Assembly (NCBI GenBank): GCA_038030265.1
Contig: CM075940.1
Location: forward strand, 5,022,001 to 5,086,000
Origin: Corythucha ciliata
Lineage: Eukaryota; Arthropoda; Insecta; Hemiptera; Tingidae
DNA: 64,000 nt
Direction: 5' to 3'
Under the pieces are notes generated by a model. It was not told where the DNA came from. It made no database searches and was given only the letters and a program-made list of their open reading frames with translations. Numbering within the stretch: position 1 is the first letter of the stretch; every line of letters starts with the position of its first letter. Below, in pieces: positions 12,119 to 23,810 of this stretch. Made by a program: the position numbers and the translations under genes.

Positions 12119-12671
12119 TCTGAAGTTGGATAATACTACCTACCTAACTAATCCAGGAAATAATGTATGTATCCCCAAAAAAACAAAAACGGTTTACCTT
12201 GCGTCCCAACTTTTCATGGCCCTCCGTCTAAGTTGAAAATGTTAAGCCTTCATGACCAAAAAATAAGATGATTACGACTACCTACTTGTAACACGAACAG
12301 CCTTTAAAATTCTCACAGCAAAAGTTCAGATATTCCTGATCATATCGTCATATTTGAGCCGTATTTCACCAAACATGAAAAAGTAAATACAGATATGCTT
12401 GCAGATATGCGTTGCTTTGACCTTCAAATGTACCTACTCAGATAAACACTTTCATAAAAGTAAAATTACCCCTCACCATCACCCCTCCTCATCACTTACC
12501 CATCCCAAAATTCCCCCGAATACCCCAAAATCGCACAGAAATTATGAAATATTTGTGAGGTAAAATGGGTTGAATGTTGAAGGTTGTGTAAAAGGTAATT
12601 TTTCGCGTACATCAATGATTGCATAAAAAAAAGACCGAAAATAGCATTCCGATTTGCTTTTTCTTAATTTC
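12119..12671. other. No gene seen
   Basis: AT-rich sequence between a LINE fragment and the tRNA array, with no domain-bearing frame. The pyrimidine-rich TTTTTCTTAATTTCAG at 12656-12672 looks like a splice acceptor but has no partner. Confidence 0.4.
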
Positions 12672-12797
12672 AGTCTTGATCTCTGTTAGATGGATATAAT
12701 GAATAGATCTGTCGCCGGTAATAAATTAATTAGACTGATATTATCTGGACGACGATGGAAGGGCATAGCCCAACACGATTTGAGTTTCGAGAAAAAA

Positions 12798-12872
12798 TGG
12801 CTCCCCGGCGGGATTTGAACCCGCAACCTCTGGATTACTAGTACAGCACGCTGCCATTTGCGCCACGGAGAC
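12798..12872 (-). tRNA. tRNA-like gene, anticodon AGT (Thr by anticodon), copy 1
   Basis: Cloverleaf folding is possible: acceptor GTCTCCG/CGGGGAG (1:72 is G:G, 4:69 is G:U), D-arm GCGC/GCGT, anticodon loop CTAGTAA giving AGT, and T-arm GCGGG-TTCAAAT-CCCGC. The A box TGGCGCAAATGG and B box GGTTCAAATCC are intact, and a T6 RNA polymerase III terminator follows directly. The body resembles eukaryotic tRNA-Trp while the anticodon is Thr. One anticodon-stem pair is mismatched (T30:C40). GCCA is encoded at the 3' end. It may be a pseudo-tRNA or SINE head. Confidence 0.65.
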
Positions 12873-13119
12873 GCCTGTGGGTGTCGTACTCCGAGGGATA
12901 AGCTAAGCCGAACCCCACCCAGGTCTATTGTTTCTCGAAACTCTAGGCGCTTCTCCTGATCGGTAAACCACGCCGAATTTTATCTTATCTAGATGTTGTT
13001 AGATGGATATAATGAATAGATCTGTCGCCGGTATTTTAATTAATAAATTAATTAGACTGATATTATCCGGACGACGATGGAAGGGCATAGCCCAACACGA
13101 TTCGAGTTTCGAGAAAAAA

Positions 13120-13194
13120 TGGCTCCCCGGCGGGATTTGAACCCGCAACCTCTGGATTACTAGTACAGCACGCTGCCATTTGCGCCACGGAGAC
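13120..13194 (-). tRNA. tRNA-like gene, anticodon AGT, copy 2
   Basis: Identical over the 75 nt to copy 1, 322 bp further on. A and B boxes and the T6 terminator are intact. Confidence 0.65.
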
Positions 13195-13441
13195 GCCTAT
13201 GGGTGTCGTACTCCGAGGGATAAGCTAAGCCGAACCCCACCCAGGTCCATTGTTTCTCGAAACTCTAGGCGCTTCTCCTGATCGGTAAACCACGCCGAAT
13301 TTTATCTTATCTAGATGTTGTTAGATGGATATAATGAATAGATCTGTCGCCGGTATTTTAATTAATAAATTAATTAAACTGATATTATCCGGACGACGAT
13401 GGAAGGGCATAGCCCAACACGATTCGAGTTTCGAGAAAAAA

Positions 13442-13516
13442 TGGCTCCCCGGCGGGATTTGAACCCGCAACCTCTGGATTACTAGTACAGCACGCTGCCA
13501 TTTGCGCCACGGAGAC
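13442..13516 (-). tRNA. tRNA-like gene, anticodon AGT, copy 3
   Basis: Identical over the 75 nt to copies 1 and 2, with the same flanks. Confidence 0.65.
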
Positions 13517-13763
13517 GCCTATGGGTGTCGTACTCCGAGGGATAAGCTAAGCCGAACCCCACCCAGGTCCATTGTTTCTCGAAACTCTAGGCGCTTCTCC
13601 TGATCGGTAAACCACGCCGAATTTTATCTTATCTAGATGTTGTTAGATGGATATAATGAATAAATCTGTCGCCGGTATTTTAATTAATAAATTAATTAAA
13701 CTGATGTTATCCGGTCGACGATGGAAGGGCATAGCCCAACACAATTGGAGTTTCATGAAAAAA

Positions 13764-13838
13764 TGGCTCCCCGGCGGGATTTGAACCCGCAACCTCTGGA
13801 TTACTAGTAGAGCACGCTGCCATTTGCGCCACGGAGAC
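13764..13838 (-). tRNA. tRNA-like gene, anticodon AGT, copy 4 (diverged)
   Basis: One base differs in the anticodon stem (CTGTA becomes CTCTA), which breaks a second stem pair. Its downstream flank has also changed (TTTCATGAAA in place of TTTCTCGAAA). This is the most decayed copy. Confidence 0.55.
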
Positions 13839-13915
13839 GCCTTTGGGAGTCGTACTCCGAGGGATAAGCTAAACCGAACCCCACCCAGGTCCCTCGGAGT
13901 ACGACACCCATAGGC

Positions 13916-13990
13916 GTCTCCGTGGCGCAAATGGCAGCGTGCTGTACTAGTAATCCAGAGGTTGCGGGTTCAAATCCCGCCGGGGAGCCA
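13916..13990 (+). tRNA. tRNA-like gene, anticodon AGT, copy 5 (inverted)
   Basis: Same 75 nt as copies 1-3 on the opposite strand, with a T6 terminator directly after. It faces copy 4 tail to tail, so the region 13764-13990 is a large palindrome able to form a cruciform. Confidence 0.65.
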
Positions 13991-14081
13991 TTTTTTCTCG
14001 AAACTCGAATCGTGTTGGGCTATGCCCTTCCATCGTCGTCCGGATAATATCAGTCTAATTAATTTATTAGTCTTGATCTCT

Positions 14082-17000
14082 AATAGCACAGTCAGGAGGG
14101 AAGCCCAGAAGAAACTATCTCCTACCAAACTCGACCTATAAGATCTATTGATTCAGAAAGCTTATTTCCCTGGCTTCCGGAATGTATTGGGTACATTTTT
14201 GGTAATTTTTAACACAATGTTGGGGGGGGAGGGGGGTGAAACTGCATAAAAACTGGAATTAAACGCGGCCTTCCCGGGCGTTATGTCTTGTAGGATAATT
14301 TTGTGTTGCTGTGGTGTCGATACCACGTACTTACATATGTTTAAATTTTCATATTTGCCGAGTCAACACTCATAGTTAATGAAATTTTTGTTCAGAGGGG
14401 TTCAGACACATGAGACACTTGACATGGACGCTTACGTAGCAAACGGGCGAGACGTCAAAACCTGTTTTTGTGTACCCAATTACTTGTTTATAACGTGAAC
14501 GTTAATAAACGTTAATAATCCAGTGAGGGTGCGATGTATTCTCACCAATGAGTTGAAAGGTACGTATGTAATTTCAATGTTTTGCAATCTCCTGCCTTCC
14601 TTTCGTGGGTCTTTTTGTGTAGGACTGAAGGTATCTGACTGTTGGTCTTGACAGAATAATGTGCCAAAAGCTCTTCTTTTCTACACGGAACAAACGCATT
14701 TTCAACTACCAAGTTCACAGCCGACATGCGTTTTGCCAATTTCAGAAAGGAACAGTTCGAAATTGCTCTTCGATGCTGTAAGTTTCGCTTTGCCCAAATT
14801 CCTGCGCCTGGCATGGTGCAGTGCACGGCAGTTTTTTAACACGAGTTCAACATTCCGTTGCAAGCCAAGCGTAAGCGTTCTGACTGATGAGAAATGTTCA
14901 AGGCTTGGTTGAGTGTAGTGATCACCAGCCTCCGCACATTAAACACACGCGCCTGACGCAAATGAGCACCAGCTTGATGGCGTGAATCCCCAGTCTCTGC
15001 CCGGCGTGTAGTACCTAAATATGTACTTCAAATATCAAAAATTCATCAAGTGGTTGCTGAGGAAAAAGGGGAGAACTTTTGACTATTTTCCCTCTCACTC
15101 ACACACTTGTCGTCCACATTAGCCTTAACAAACCTTCAACCTTTAACTTCTCTGTAGTCAAAATCTGTACTTGAACGTCCAACTCTTGAAAACATTCGAA
15201 CATTACCTTATATACTTGTCTGCATTTCTATAACTCTAGGACGGGCCAATGACCTAAACAGTCGACGCCCAAAGGGGGGGGGGGTGGTTTTAGCCGGTAG
15301 TCTGTCATTCGGCAGAAGTCCGGCACTCTGTGCGTAAAGGCATTTCCACCTCCCTGCTCCCATAATAATCGCAAACGCACCATTGCGGCTTAAAATATCG
15401 ATATTACGAAGGGGAGGGGGAATTTCTTCAATAGTTACTAGCCCATTACTTTTCAAAACGGGCATTATTTTCCCAAAAATACTGACAATTTAGCCCCTAA
15501 AACTGAATATTCTTCAGATAAGCTTGGAATACCGTCCGAGGAAGCTGATTATTCACCCTCGTCAACATGGCGGAAAAAGCGTCGTACGGACGTTTTGAAC
15601 ATCTTGCAAGAAATTCTTAAATAGAGTCACAAAAAAAGTTTAAAACAACCTTTGAATAGTTGTGAATGCCGTGGCAACCACACTGACCTCATTTATTCAC
15701 TCCCCCCTTCTGTCACACCACTTTTTATTGGCATTTACTATGACAAGGGGTCTGACCCTACGGCTCACGTGCTCTTCCGATTGAGTCTCTCCCTTTTCTT
15801 TTTCTACATCTTCACTTTTTTCGGGGTCTTTTCTTCCACCGTATTTCTCTTTTAAAGTTATCGAAAGAAGAAAATAATGGAAGTGAGCTCAGCATGTTTC
15901 AAAAACTATAACAAAAGAGAAAGTTTTATTAACAAGATGAACCGCTCTTTTTTTATTAACTTTTAAACACCTTCTTTGGTCTGGAAAGTTGAATAAAAAC
16001 GTTGTCGTCGGGCAACTGTTTGATTTAATTTATTCACCCGGGAAAAGTATTTTCACTAGATTGAAGCCATCTCGCTAGATATGCGAGATATCGGAGTGTT
16101 TTAGTACGTAGAAGTTGCCTAATAGAGTTTTTCCACCCCAGTTTTCGGGGGTTATTCATCATGGGTTGATGATTCATTTTGCAACAGTTGAGGGTGTTTG
16201 ATTCATTCATTCGTGGAATTCATGACAGTGCGGTGCTAATGAATTACTGTGAACGTGAGCCCCTTTATTAACGGTGAAGAGAGGGAGAATGGAATACGTC
16301 GGATCAACTTACCGTGGCTGAAAAAGATTTGTCAGGCCGTTAGAACCCTCTTCATGTGAGAAACAAAACAGGAAGAATAATAGTGATAATCACGCTCGTC
16401 TCGGATGGGTTGGATACTGGTGTGGGCTGTGCTGTTGTGATGGAATGGGCGCTGTCCACTTATATGTAGGCAAACATACACAGCCGAATTGTTGGCCATT
16501 TGCCGGGCACTCGAGTTGTGCCCTGATGGCTCACGGTTCTCAGGGTGCTCTGGAAGGAGTCAATCTCAACGTGCCAAAAAAAGAGAAAGAGAGAGAGAGA
16601 GTGAGCTCGGCTGGCAGGGGTATCGTATATGGGTCACCTCGATGGGTCACCTTGACAGAAGCAGAACAATACCACAAGTTGGGTCACTTCTGGTAACCCC
16701 TATACCGTATAGGACAACTGTGGTTGCTGCCAGAGACTAGGGGCGCACTTCCATAATTATGCATTTGGCAATGGAGGTGGTCGGCCCTTGCTGAAGAGCC
16801 TCGTCAGGGGGGGACACCTCCTGCGCACAGTTGTATGCATCCGTAGTAACAATTAAAAATTAATTCAATGCTTCAATGATTTCCAAGAATGTATCTGCCC
16901 ATTTTGGTTCTTCGAATAGGTCTTTTCTGGCGATAAATTGGCGATAAATTAACAAAAGGAGCGCAGTTAAAATTTTAATGAACAATTCTATTGCTAAAGT

Positions 17001-19001
17001 TAGGATTTCAAGAGAAGAAGAGAAGCGGAACTGTTTTCAAGTTCTCTCCAAGGCCTGAGGGAAAGGTGAGCACTTTGGGCCTGGATAGGAAAGAGGGAAG
17101 GAAAATGACATTATCGAATGTGAGAAGCAAAAACTCTCCTCCCCCCTTCTACCACCATCATGCCATTGAAATGTAACTTGGATCTGGGAGTGGAAAACAA
17201 ATTTACTGTCCTCTCAAGGAGACATCTCACACTTAAGTGAACTTTTAAGAGCGTGTTGATTTGAATAAATTGAAATAAGGCGAGCTAGTCGTGACAAAAA
17301 AAAAGAGGGTGAGGAGGGGTGGAAGGATTGGAGAGGCAAAAATTCGTATTTTGCCCACGGAATGACCGTCCCCTCACGAGACAAACATTTTGTAACACAC
17401 AGTAAATAAACTCGAAGAATGAGAATATGCATATGAGACTCTATTCGGGGAATCACAGCGCTAGAACTTGCCAAAAGCTTTGTATCACAGATGCCTGTGC
17501 ATTCGAAAGAGAATGGAATCCCCTGACAAGCGAGGTGGAAATGGAGGTCCAGTCACTTGAAAGCACTTTATTGTGCTTCATCCCCCCCCCCCCAATATAC
17601 AAACAAACTGTAAAAGGAAATAAATAAAATTAAGAAATTTCATTATAGCCCCTGAATGAAAGAGTCAATCAAAGCGTTGAAGAGCCCTTTTTCACCGGCC
17701 GAGAGAGAAGATTTTAAATCCTAGGATTGAGTCTTGGCGTTAGCTTGTTAGCGGAAGTTAGCAGTTTGAGAGGAAATTGGTTTACTAGCAGTTTATTTCG
17801 TTTTCTTCACCCTCTCTCGCTCCTTTCTGTTTTTGTTTTCGACATGATTTCCCCCACCTCATCCCTTCCATTCAAAATCATAATACAATTACGCTTAGCA
17901 TTTTGAATCGCTAGCAGCTTCCGGGAATAGATAATTACGTTAAACTCAATCAAACAGCCGTAAACTCAGAAACATAAGAAGCAAGCATAGAAAAAGCTCA
18001 ACATTCCAACGAATCAATTTACTGGGGAAGTTGTTTTTATGTAGGTAATTTTTCTACAGTCCCTCTGCATTTCTTATGCAAAGCAAGGTCCTAATGTTTA
18101 ACGATGAAACTTAGCTGAAGATGGGGCGGGAGGGGGGAGGGTTCAAGTTGATTACTCCGAAGAGCCGTTTCACCCCTCAAACCACCTCCTTTTTCGCAGG
18201 AGAAACCATCACCGAAAAAAAAAGCGAATTCCATCCCCCTAATCTTCGTTGTAAAATATGGGGAACATGGTAGTAAAAGAAAAAAATATATTTGTCTGAG
18301 TCACTATCGATTGAAATGACATGATAGACCTACAGAGCTTTGTGTGTAGATTAAATCGGTGATTACATACAATATATGTATAGTGCTCTAATGCAGAGCG
18401 GCGTAAATCACATATATTTTCCTTATCGAATCAAATCGAATGCATTATAGGTGTGCGTGTGATATGTGTTGTTCGCTATTTATTATCAATATTTGTAGTG
18501 CTTGAATTTTTAATGGAAAATAATACAATTAAAGACCACTTCGACGTCTACAAGAAATGACTTCATATGCTAAAAAAGTAGGAAGAGGACCATCGCTCTT
18601 TAATAAAACGCAGAACCAAAACTTCTGCAGGGATAAAACAAGCGAAAATTTCTCACGGAACGTCGAAACGATGGGTGGTGGTGGGGGGGGGCATCATCCT
18701 TTTATGGACGAGGGATTACACAGCGGATACGAGATTAAGCGCTCGCTATTAAGCAAGACTCCCAATCTCTCGTTCCAAAACAAAGAACTCTCTTAATAAG
18801 AGTAATAAAAAACGGGGATTTTTTTTTTTTAGAAAAATGGAAATCCCCTTTTTCATGTTGATAAACTACAATTTTTTAAGAAGTTTAGTTTGAGTACCAT
18901 TAAAATTGTAATTGGCCATGTTGTCGTGGAGTTATTCAGACGTCCAGGTGGTATGTGTTGTTGTCTCTCCACAATAATTGTTTTTATTTCTTTCTTGTTC
19001 T
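14082..19001. other. No gene supported
   Basis: About 5 kb without a recognisable gene. It contains a GA-rich simple stretch at about 16576-16602, poly-C at about 17581-17592, a G8 run near 18685 and scattered ORFs of 60-95 codons on both strands with no motif. The antisense pair around 14542-14912 shows two long open frames but no known domain. Confidence 0.5.
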
Positions 19002-19046
19002 TGGTCTAATCGATTTTCTGCCGGTCTAGGCCATCATCAGCACCAT
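19002..19046 (-). ncRNA. Hammerhead ribozyme motif, Penelope-type, copy 1 (decayed)
   Basis: The minus strand reads CTGATGA (19040-19034), a short stem II with GCC/GGC arms, then GAA. Next comes the self-complementary AATCGATT in the stem III position, then A at the cleavage position. Stem I would be UGGU/ACCA with one G:G mismatch next to the core. Hammerheads with minimal palindromic stem III are known from Penelope-like retroelements. Stem II is weakened, so this copy is likely degenerate. No Penelope reverse transcriptase was seen nearby. Confidence 0.55.
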
Positions 19047-19344
19047 TATTAAAATAAGTTTTCGTGTGTCTTCCACACTCGTTGACTTCCTCTACTATTT
19101 TCACGAGTAGTTCTACGAGTAGTAGAATTTGATCTTTTGCCGGTTAATTATAACAGTGCCTCAACGATGCTCCTCATGAGATTGCACCTAAGGTGCGGCC
19201 CAGCCTCTATCTCGGTCGTCTGACCGTCCGCGGTCATGCCCTTCATGGATTCCTCTTCATGGTCTCGTAATATGACTGTAATTTTAATTGATGGACTTGT
19301 GTCGGGTGATTAAATTATTAAAATCTGCCATGCATGCAAGCGAG

Positions 19345-19785
19345 GTCATTATTTGAGAGGCTGGGACAGAGAGGCAACAGCGTGGATGTTGTCACTCCAA
19401 AGACAGAATCAGAGAAGAGTGGTGGGAATGTTCACTGGCCACTATGCCTTCCGTAGGCATCTCTATAAGATGGGTTTATTGGCAGAACAGATGTGTAGGG
19501 AGTATGAAGTGGAGGAGGAAACGGCGGAACACTTCGTGGGAAACTTTGACAGATTTGCGGCGGCTAGATTCCAAGTGTTTGGAACAAACAGGGTACCCGA
19601 AGTAACATTCTTCAGAACTGACGGGGTCAAGGTTTTGGAGTTTGTTATGAAGGTTGTTTTTTGTACTCAGATTAGGTCTCCCTCGGGCCAATACCCGTAG
19701 GCTCGGCATATGAGCCACTCGCGGATTTGGCGCTCTCGGGCTCGGCAAGGCCGGGGACGGGCCCACTGATTAATAAAAATAAAAA
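19345..19785 (+). mobile_element. 5'-truncated R1/I-group LINE, ORF2 C-terminal fragment
   Basis: The frame 19353-19700 encodes GMFTGHYAFRRHLYKMGL and later FGTNRVPE, matching the C-terminus of the larger element at 41021-46322 (GYFTGHYAVERHLYKMRA, FGNDRIPL). Where the relative has CGKC, this copy reads CREYEV, so zinc-finger cysteines are lost. The 3' UTR shares the GCTCGGC...GGGCCCAC ending and finishes in an A-rich tail (AATAAAAATAAAAAA). Only the part downstream of RNase H remains; no clear target-site duplication was found. Confidence 0.8.
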
Positions 19786-19794
19786 ATCCAATTT

Positions 19795-20065
19795 CGTAGG
19801 AGTCAATTCATTCAAAAATGCAATTTCAGGGGTTTTGGTTCCTCAAAAAAGCCATTCAGTGGGTTGGCCTCTTTCGAAGTGAAAATTTCGCGAATTTGAC
19901 ACTCAGAGAATTAAATTTTTCGGTCTTGGCTATTTCAAGACCTATTTTTGTCCTTGGCTCCAAAAAACACAATGTCGCGCCATCGCAAAAAAAAAAAAAA
20001 AAAAATCGCAAATCTTGCACTTTGGAAAAACCAATTTCGTGCGGAGTAATAATGTCTTGACGGAT
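19795..20065 (+). repeat. Degenerate minisatellite, family B, field 2
   Basis: Units such as CAATTTCAGGGGTTTTGGTTCC, GTGAAAATTTCGCGAATTTGA and CCAATTTCGTGCGG, mixed with a poly-A run at about 19987-20005. Confidence 0.6.
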
Positions 20066-20299
20066 TTTACCCACGTAACCCTTTAAGTTTCCGGGGGTCC
20101 AAATTAGTCTTAGGGCTGGACGTTTTTAGCCCCCGGTATATTTCGTCCCAGAAATAACATTAGAACCCTCTTGAACCTTAATCTGGAAAACGTTCGTCCT
20201 TCGACTCATGGGTGTAGCCAGGAGGGGGCAGGGGTAGTAGCTGTCCATCCTTCTTCAACTTGTCTATGTTCGAAACCAGCTACACGCGGAAACTGTCAA

Positions 20300-20715
20300 T
20301 TTGCCCGTTCTAAACTGGCTGATAGCATTAAATCTGAACATTTTGTCCCTAAAAACCCAACTAATCGTGAAATTTCGCCAGAAAAACAGATTTTCCCCTG
20401 AAAAAATGGTCATTTTTCGCAAGGACTTCTGAAAAACAATGATTTCGTGGGGTTGGCTCATTAAAAAACCAATTTTGCGGGTAGAGCTCATCCCTAAAAA
20501 GACAATTCTGCTGCATCAAATTCAAAACTTTACGTTGTTTCAACTATTCAAAAATCAATTTCACAGGATTGACTTATTCAAATAACCGATTTCTCTAAAT
20601 TGACTCGCCTAAAGAAAACAAAACGGACTTCGCTCTTTCAAACCCCAAATTTCGCGGATCAGGCTCCTTCTGGAAACCGATTTCAAAGATTTGGTTTCTT
20701 CAATTTAAAAATTTT
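20300..20715 (+). repeat. Degenerate minisatellite, family B, field 3
   Basis: Repeated AAAACCAATTTTGCGGG, AATCAATTTCACAGG, CCCAAATTTCGCGGATC and similar with TGGCTC between them, spaced about 30-33 bp. Overlapping small ORFs on the minus strand are shadows of this repeat. Confidence 0.7.
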
Positions 20716-23515
20716 GTCTGCTGCTATCCAAGAGAGACAGAGTGCCTAAGGGGCTGCATAATCGAGTCTTGGCGCTGCTTCGTGCAATTAATGTATGCAA
20801 ACAATCGAAAAAATATCATCTGGGAGGGATTGTCGTACTATTTAGGTGAAAACAATGCATACGTACAACAACCCTCTTTTCAATATTTGAATGCAACCAA
20901 TTGAATATCTTCTTTCTCTGTATAATAAAATATTTTAATGGGTTGCCTTTATAGGGGTTTTTAATAGCGTTACCAACAACTGAGATATGAATCTCAAGGA
21001 AATCCACACGTATTGAATCACTGTCATAACAGTAGGAGTAGTGCGAGAACGATATCTTCGTCTTCGCATGCCTAGAGGGTTTTAATTTAACTCGCGAATG
21101 AGAGCTTTCCCTTCCGGTATTTTCACAGCAAAATATTATTTTATCGAAAGCTTTGCCACTCACGTAAGTTGAACAGGCTTGGGAGATTATGCCGTTTGAT
21201 TTAAATGTTTATGCAGCAACAGGGGACTGCTAGGGTAGTTGGGGTCACGAAGCAATTTATATTTCCCTGTTTTGACGTGAAAATGCTTTTAAAATAGATC
21301 GGAAGGGAGTAATAAAAAAACCCCAAAAAAGTGTGTCACTTTCAAATTAGTCATGCGTTTTAATAAAAAAAATAAGTATAGTAAGATATACGTGTGGAGG
21401 AAGAGAGGTAGTATTCCTGTGACATCTTGCGAAGTTTCACGTTTGAGCTTTTCTGGGAACAGTACCAATACACGTCAGGCATCAATTGTTTTTTCCCCCC
21501 ACCTTCTCACTGGGGATTATAAAATCAGTTGCGAGGCTGAAGAATGCTTTTAAAAGGGGTTAAATATTTAATTTCCCCTAATTGCTTAGGCTCATATGGG
21601 GTGGTATCCCAGCCGCCTTCCAAAGTGTCATGGGCAAGGTGTTTCGGGGATATAATTTACACACTTTTATAGTAAATAACATACTATTAGATGTCCAAAT
21701 TAATAAATACATTTTTGAATTGCTTGTTTACTAAAATTCAGCACGTATATATTACTTTTTCTTTCAATTAGCTAACAAAAAATTCTGTAGGAATCACTCA
21801 CGCACACAGGAAAACACGTTTCCCTGCCCTCCGACCTCATTGATGGTCGGCCGGTTCAGTGGGCATATTTGATGGAACAAATATTTGTTGGTAGCGCGTA
21901 AAACTTGAGTTCGATTTTCGATTAAACCTGAAACTTGATTCAAACACCCCCTGGGAAGAAGATTCAAATCCCTTGTACAGTGCAAGAATACAAAAAAAAA
22001 AAAAAAAAAACTCAAATGGTTCTGGAGAGGATGTTTACGATCCTTAATGGATTATTTATTGGCGATTTTGGGAAATTGAGTAAAAAAGCCCCTTTCCCTT
22101 TTTGCAATCGCTTACAGCCCTCGCGCGCTATTTTTCATTTCGATAAATGAAAGTTACAGAGGATCGTCGAAGCTAATATTATGGGTTTTTACTTTGTTTG
22201 CCTTAGAGAATATCAAATAAGGAATCAGGCTTTTTGTACCGGCCAACAGCGCTTAACGCTTCACTACTCTTCAAGGGGTTTTATATGCATTCAAAGCACC
22301 CAGCCGATTAATTGTTTATTCGATACAATTTTCATTCTAGTTTTCCTATATGGATGACAAGATGGCTTTATTTTTTCGTTGTAAAGCTAGGAAACTTAAT
22401 TATTCCGGGCGGCTGAGCTATAATAATGATCGATTCTCGGGATGAGATAAAAGCTAGGCAAAGGCTTGTTTGAGAATCTTCCGCAACCCTAACCTTCGTT
22501 GCTACTCACAACATCTAAGCAACATCCAGGTGCGAACGTGTGGCTTCACAAAGTCTATAGTTGAAAGGCCCTAGTCCTAGTCCTAGTAGCCTAAAATGCT
22601 AATTTCCTTTGAAGGAATTATTAAGTGTGTGAGCCACAAATTGATTGAATTGAAAGGCCCTTTCTTACGAACAATACATTGACATTTTCTCGCTAATTGT
22701 AATCAGGAACAAATTTTAAACATTCAAATTTCGTTGATGAACAGTTTCGTGAGCAGGTACACTGTAAATGGAGCGTTAGGTTGGAAAAAATAGTTTTTGC
22801 ACCCATACAATTCCTATTCATACAATTTTGATTCGTAAGTCAAAAACAGGGATGGGAAGCCCAAAACACAAACAATGGTTCGATTTTAAATGAGCCCCCC
22901 CTCCTCCTCCTCCCATATTAACCATCACCTATACTTCACGTATCGCTAAATAAATTGCCTGGTTAAACGCTATAGTTTGCTCGGCAGCCTAAAAATTCCC
23001 TCGGGGAACCAACAGTCCGAGTATCACCCGGATCAGCCGCAGATTAAACCCCATCGGTATCAATTCAAGAGAAGAATACCCTCTGCGTCACGTTCCAGAC
23101 GACTTAGTGAGGATAAATCAAACGTGAATAAATTAAAAGCTTAATTCTTTAATGAGACATTTTTTCTCGAATGACTCATTTTGATCATTCATTAATTTTT
23201 AAATTACAAACCAGCTTTTTATAACTTGCTAATTTATATTTAATGCGATCACCGCGGTCCCCATTTTAAAAACAAAGATACGAAAGGACAAAACAAGTGT
23301 TTTATCGGAGAAGCTTCGCTTTGTTTTTCGCTCTTTGTTTGTGGCTTTTATTAGAGATTTTGACTTCTGGAACTAATGATGCTAAGGTTGAAAAGTTAAA
23401 GTGAAGCAAGACATGGCATGGTGTTTCATGGTAGGAAGAAACTGATTGGTGGGTTGGAAAACTGAAGAGAAAATGGAATTAAACGAGCTAAATTGAGTGG
23501 GAGAAAGCTCAACTA
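20716..23515. other. No gene supported; one poly-A-tailed possible retrosequence
   Basis: No domain-bearing frame. At 21797-22011 a segment with a TGGTAGCGCG/GAGTTCGATTTTC pair (loosely like tRNA A and B boxes) ends in A20 at about 21991-22010 and could be a SINE relic. No target-site duplication was found. Confidence 0.35.
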
Positions 23516-23663
23516 TGCAGTGCCAACCGACCCCGGTTCTAGCCGATTCCGTGCAAGAAGGGCACAAGCGAAAATCGTGTAAGGAGAGCGCACTACCTGG
23601 GTGCTCTCTTACCGTATAAGAAGAGCACAAATCCTTTATCTGAGAAACTTTGTGTATAGGGTT
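23516..23663 (-). repeat. Dispersed repeat R, copy 1
   Basis: Its reverse complement aligns with 28955-29120 over about 140 bp: shared AGTTTCTC, GTGCTCTTCTTATRCGGT, ACGATTTT and GTGCCCTTCTTGCACG in the same order. Each copy has an internal quasi-tandem GTGCyCTyCTTryACG motif. Confidence 0.7.
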
Positions 23664-23699
23664 TTCTTAATTCCTTTGGACAGTAAGTTTTCCCAACAT

Positions 23700-23810
23700 A
23701 AAGTCGCTAATTCACGGGTGAAATGAAGAAAAACGGTAATTTGCGGTTAAAATTAAGAAAAAGGGTTCACTCACAGCCAAAATTGTGCGAAAGCGCTAAT
23801 TGGGAACTTG
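23700..23810 (+). repeat. Degenerate minisatellite, family A, small field 2
   Basis: Three to four units: GCTAATTCACGGGTGAAAT, TAATTTGCGGTTAAAATTAAG and so on, A-rich strand up. Confidence 0.7.

Larger units (their letters stand above)
12672..14081. mobile_element. Tandem/inverted tRNA-like array flanked by a 13-bp direct repeat
   Basis: AGTCTTGATCTCT occurs at 12672-12684 and again at 14069-14081, exactly bounding the array, as a target-site duplication would. Inside are four direct units starting at 12684, 12997, 13319 and 13641 (spacing 313, 322, 322). Each carries a minus-strand tRNA-like gene. A fifth partial unit in inverted orientation starts near 13890. Unit 1 lacks a 9-bp TTTTAATTA-type block at the same point where the inverted unit ends. 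Units are almost identical, so amplification is recent; unit 4 has diverged most. Within each unit GAGTTTCGAGAAA upstream and TTTCTCGAAACTC downstream of the tRNA form a 13-bp inverted pair. Confidence 0.8.

Noticed and set aside
13643..13930. 95-codon minus-strand frame
   Set aside because: It runs through a tRNA-like gene and array unit; not coding.
14542..14912. Overlapping 94- and 83-codon frames on opposite strands
   Set aside because: No domain, no splice context and mutually antisense.
21797..22011. SINE with tRNA promoter and poly-A tail
   Set aside because: The box matches are loose and no target-site duplication was found; mentioned only as a possibility in the gap entry.
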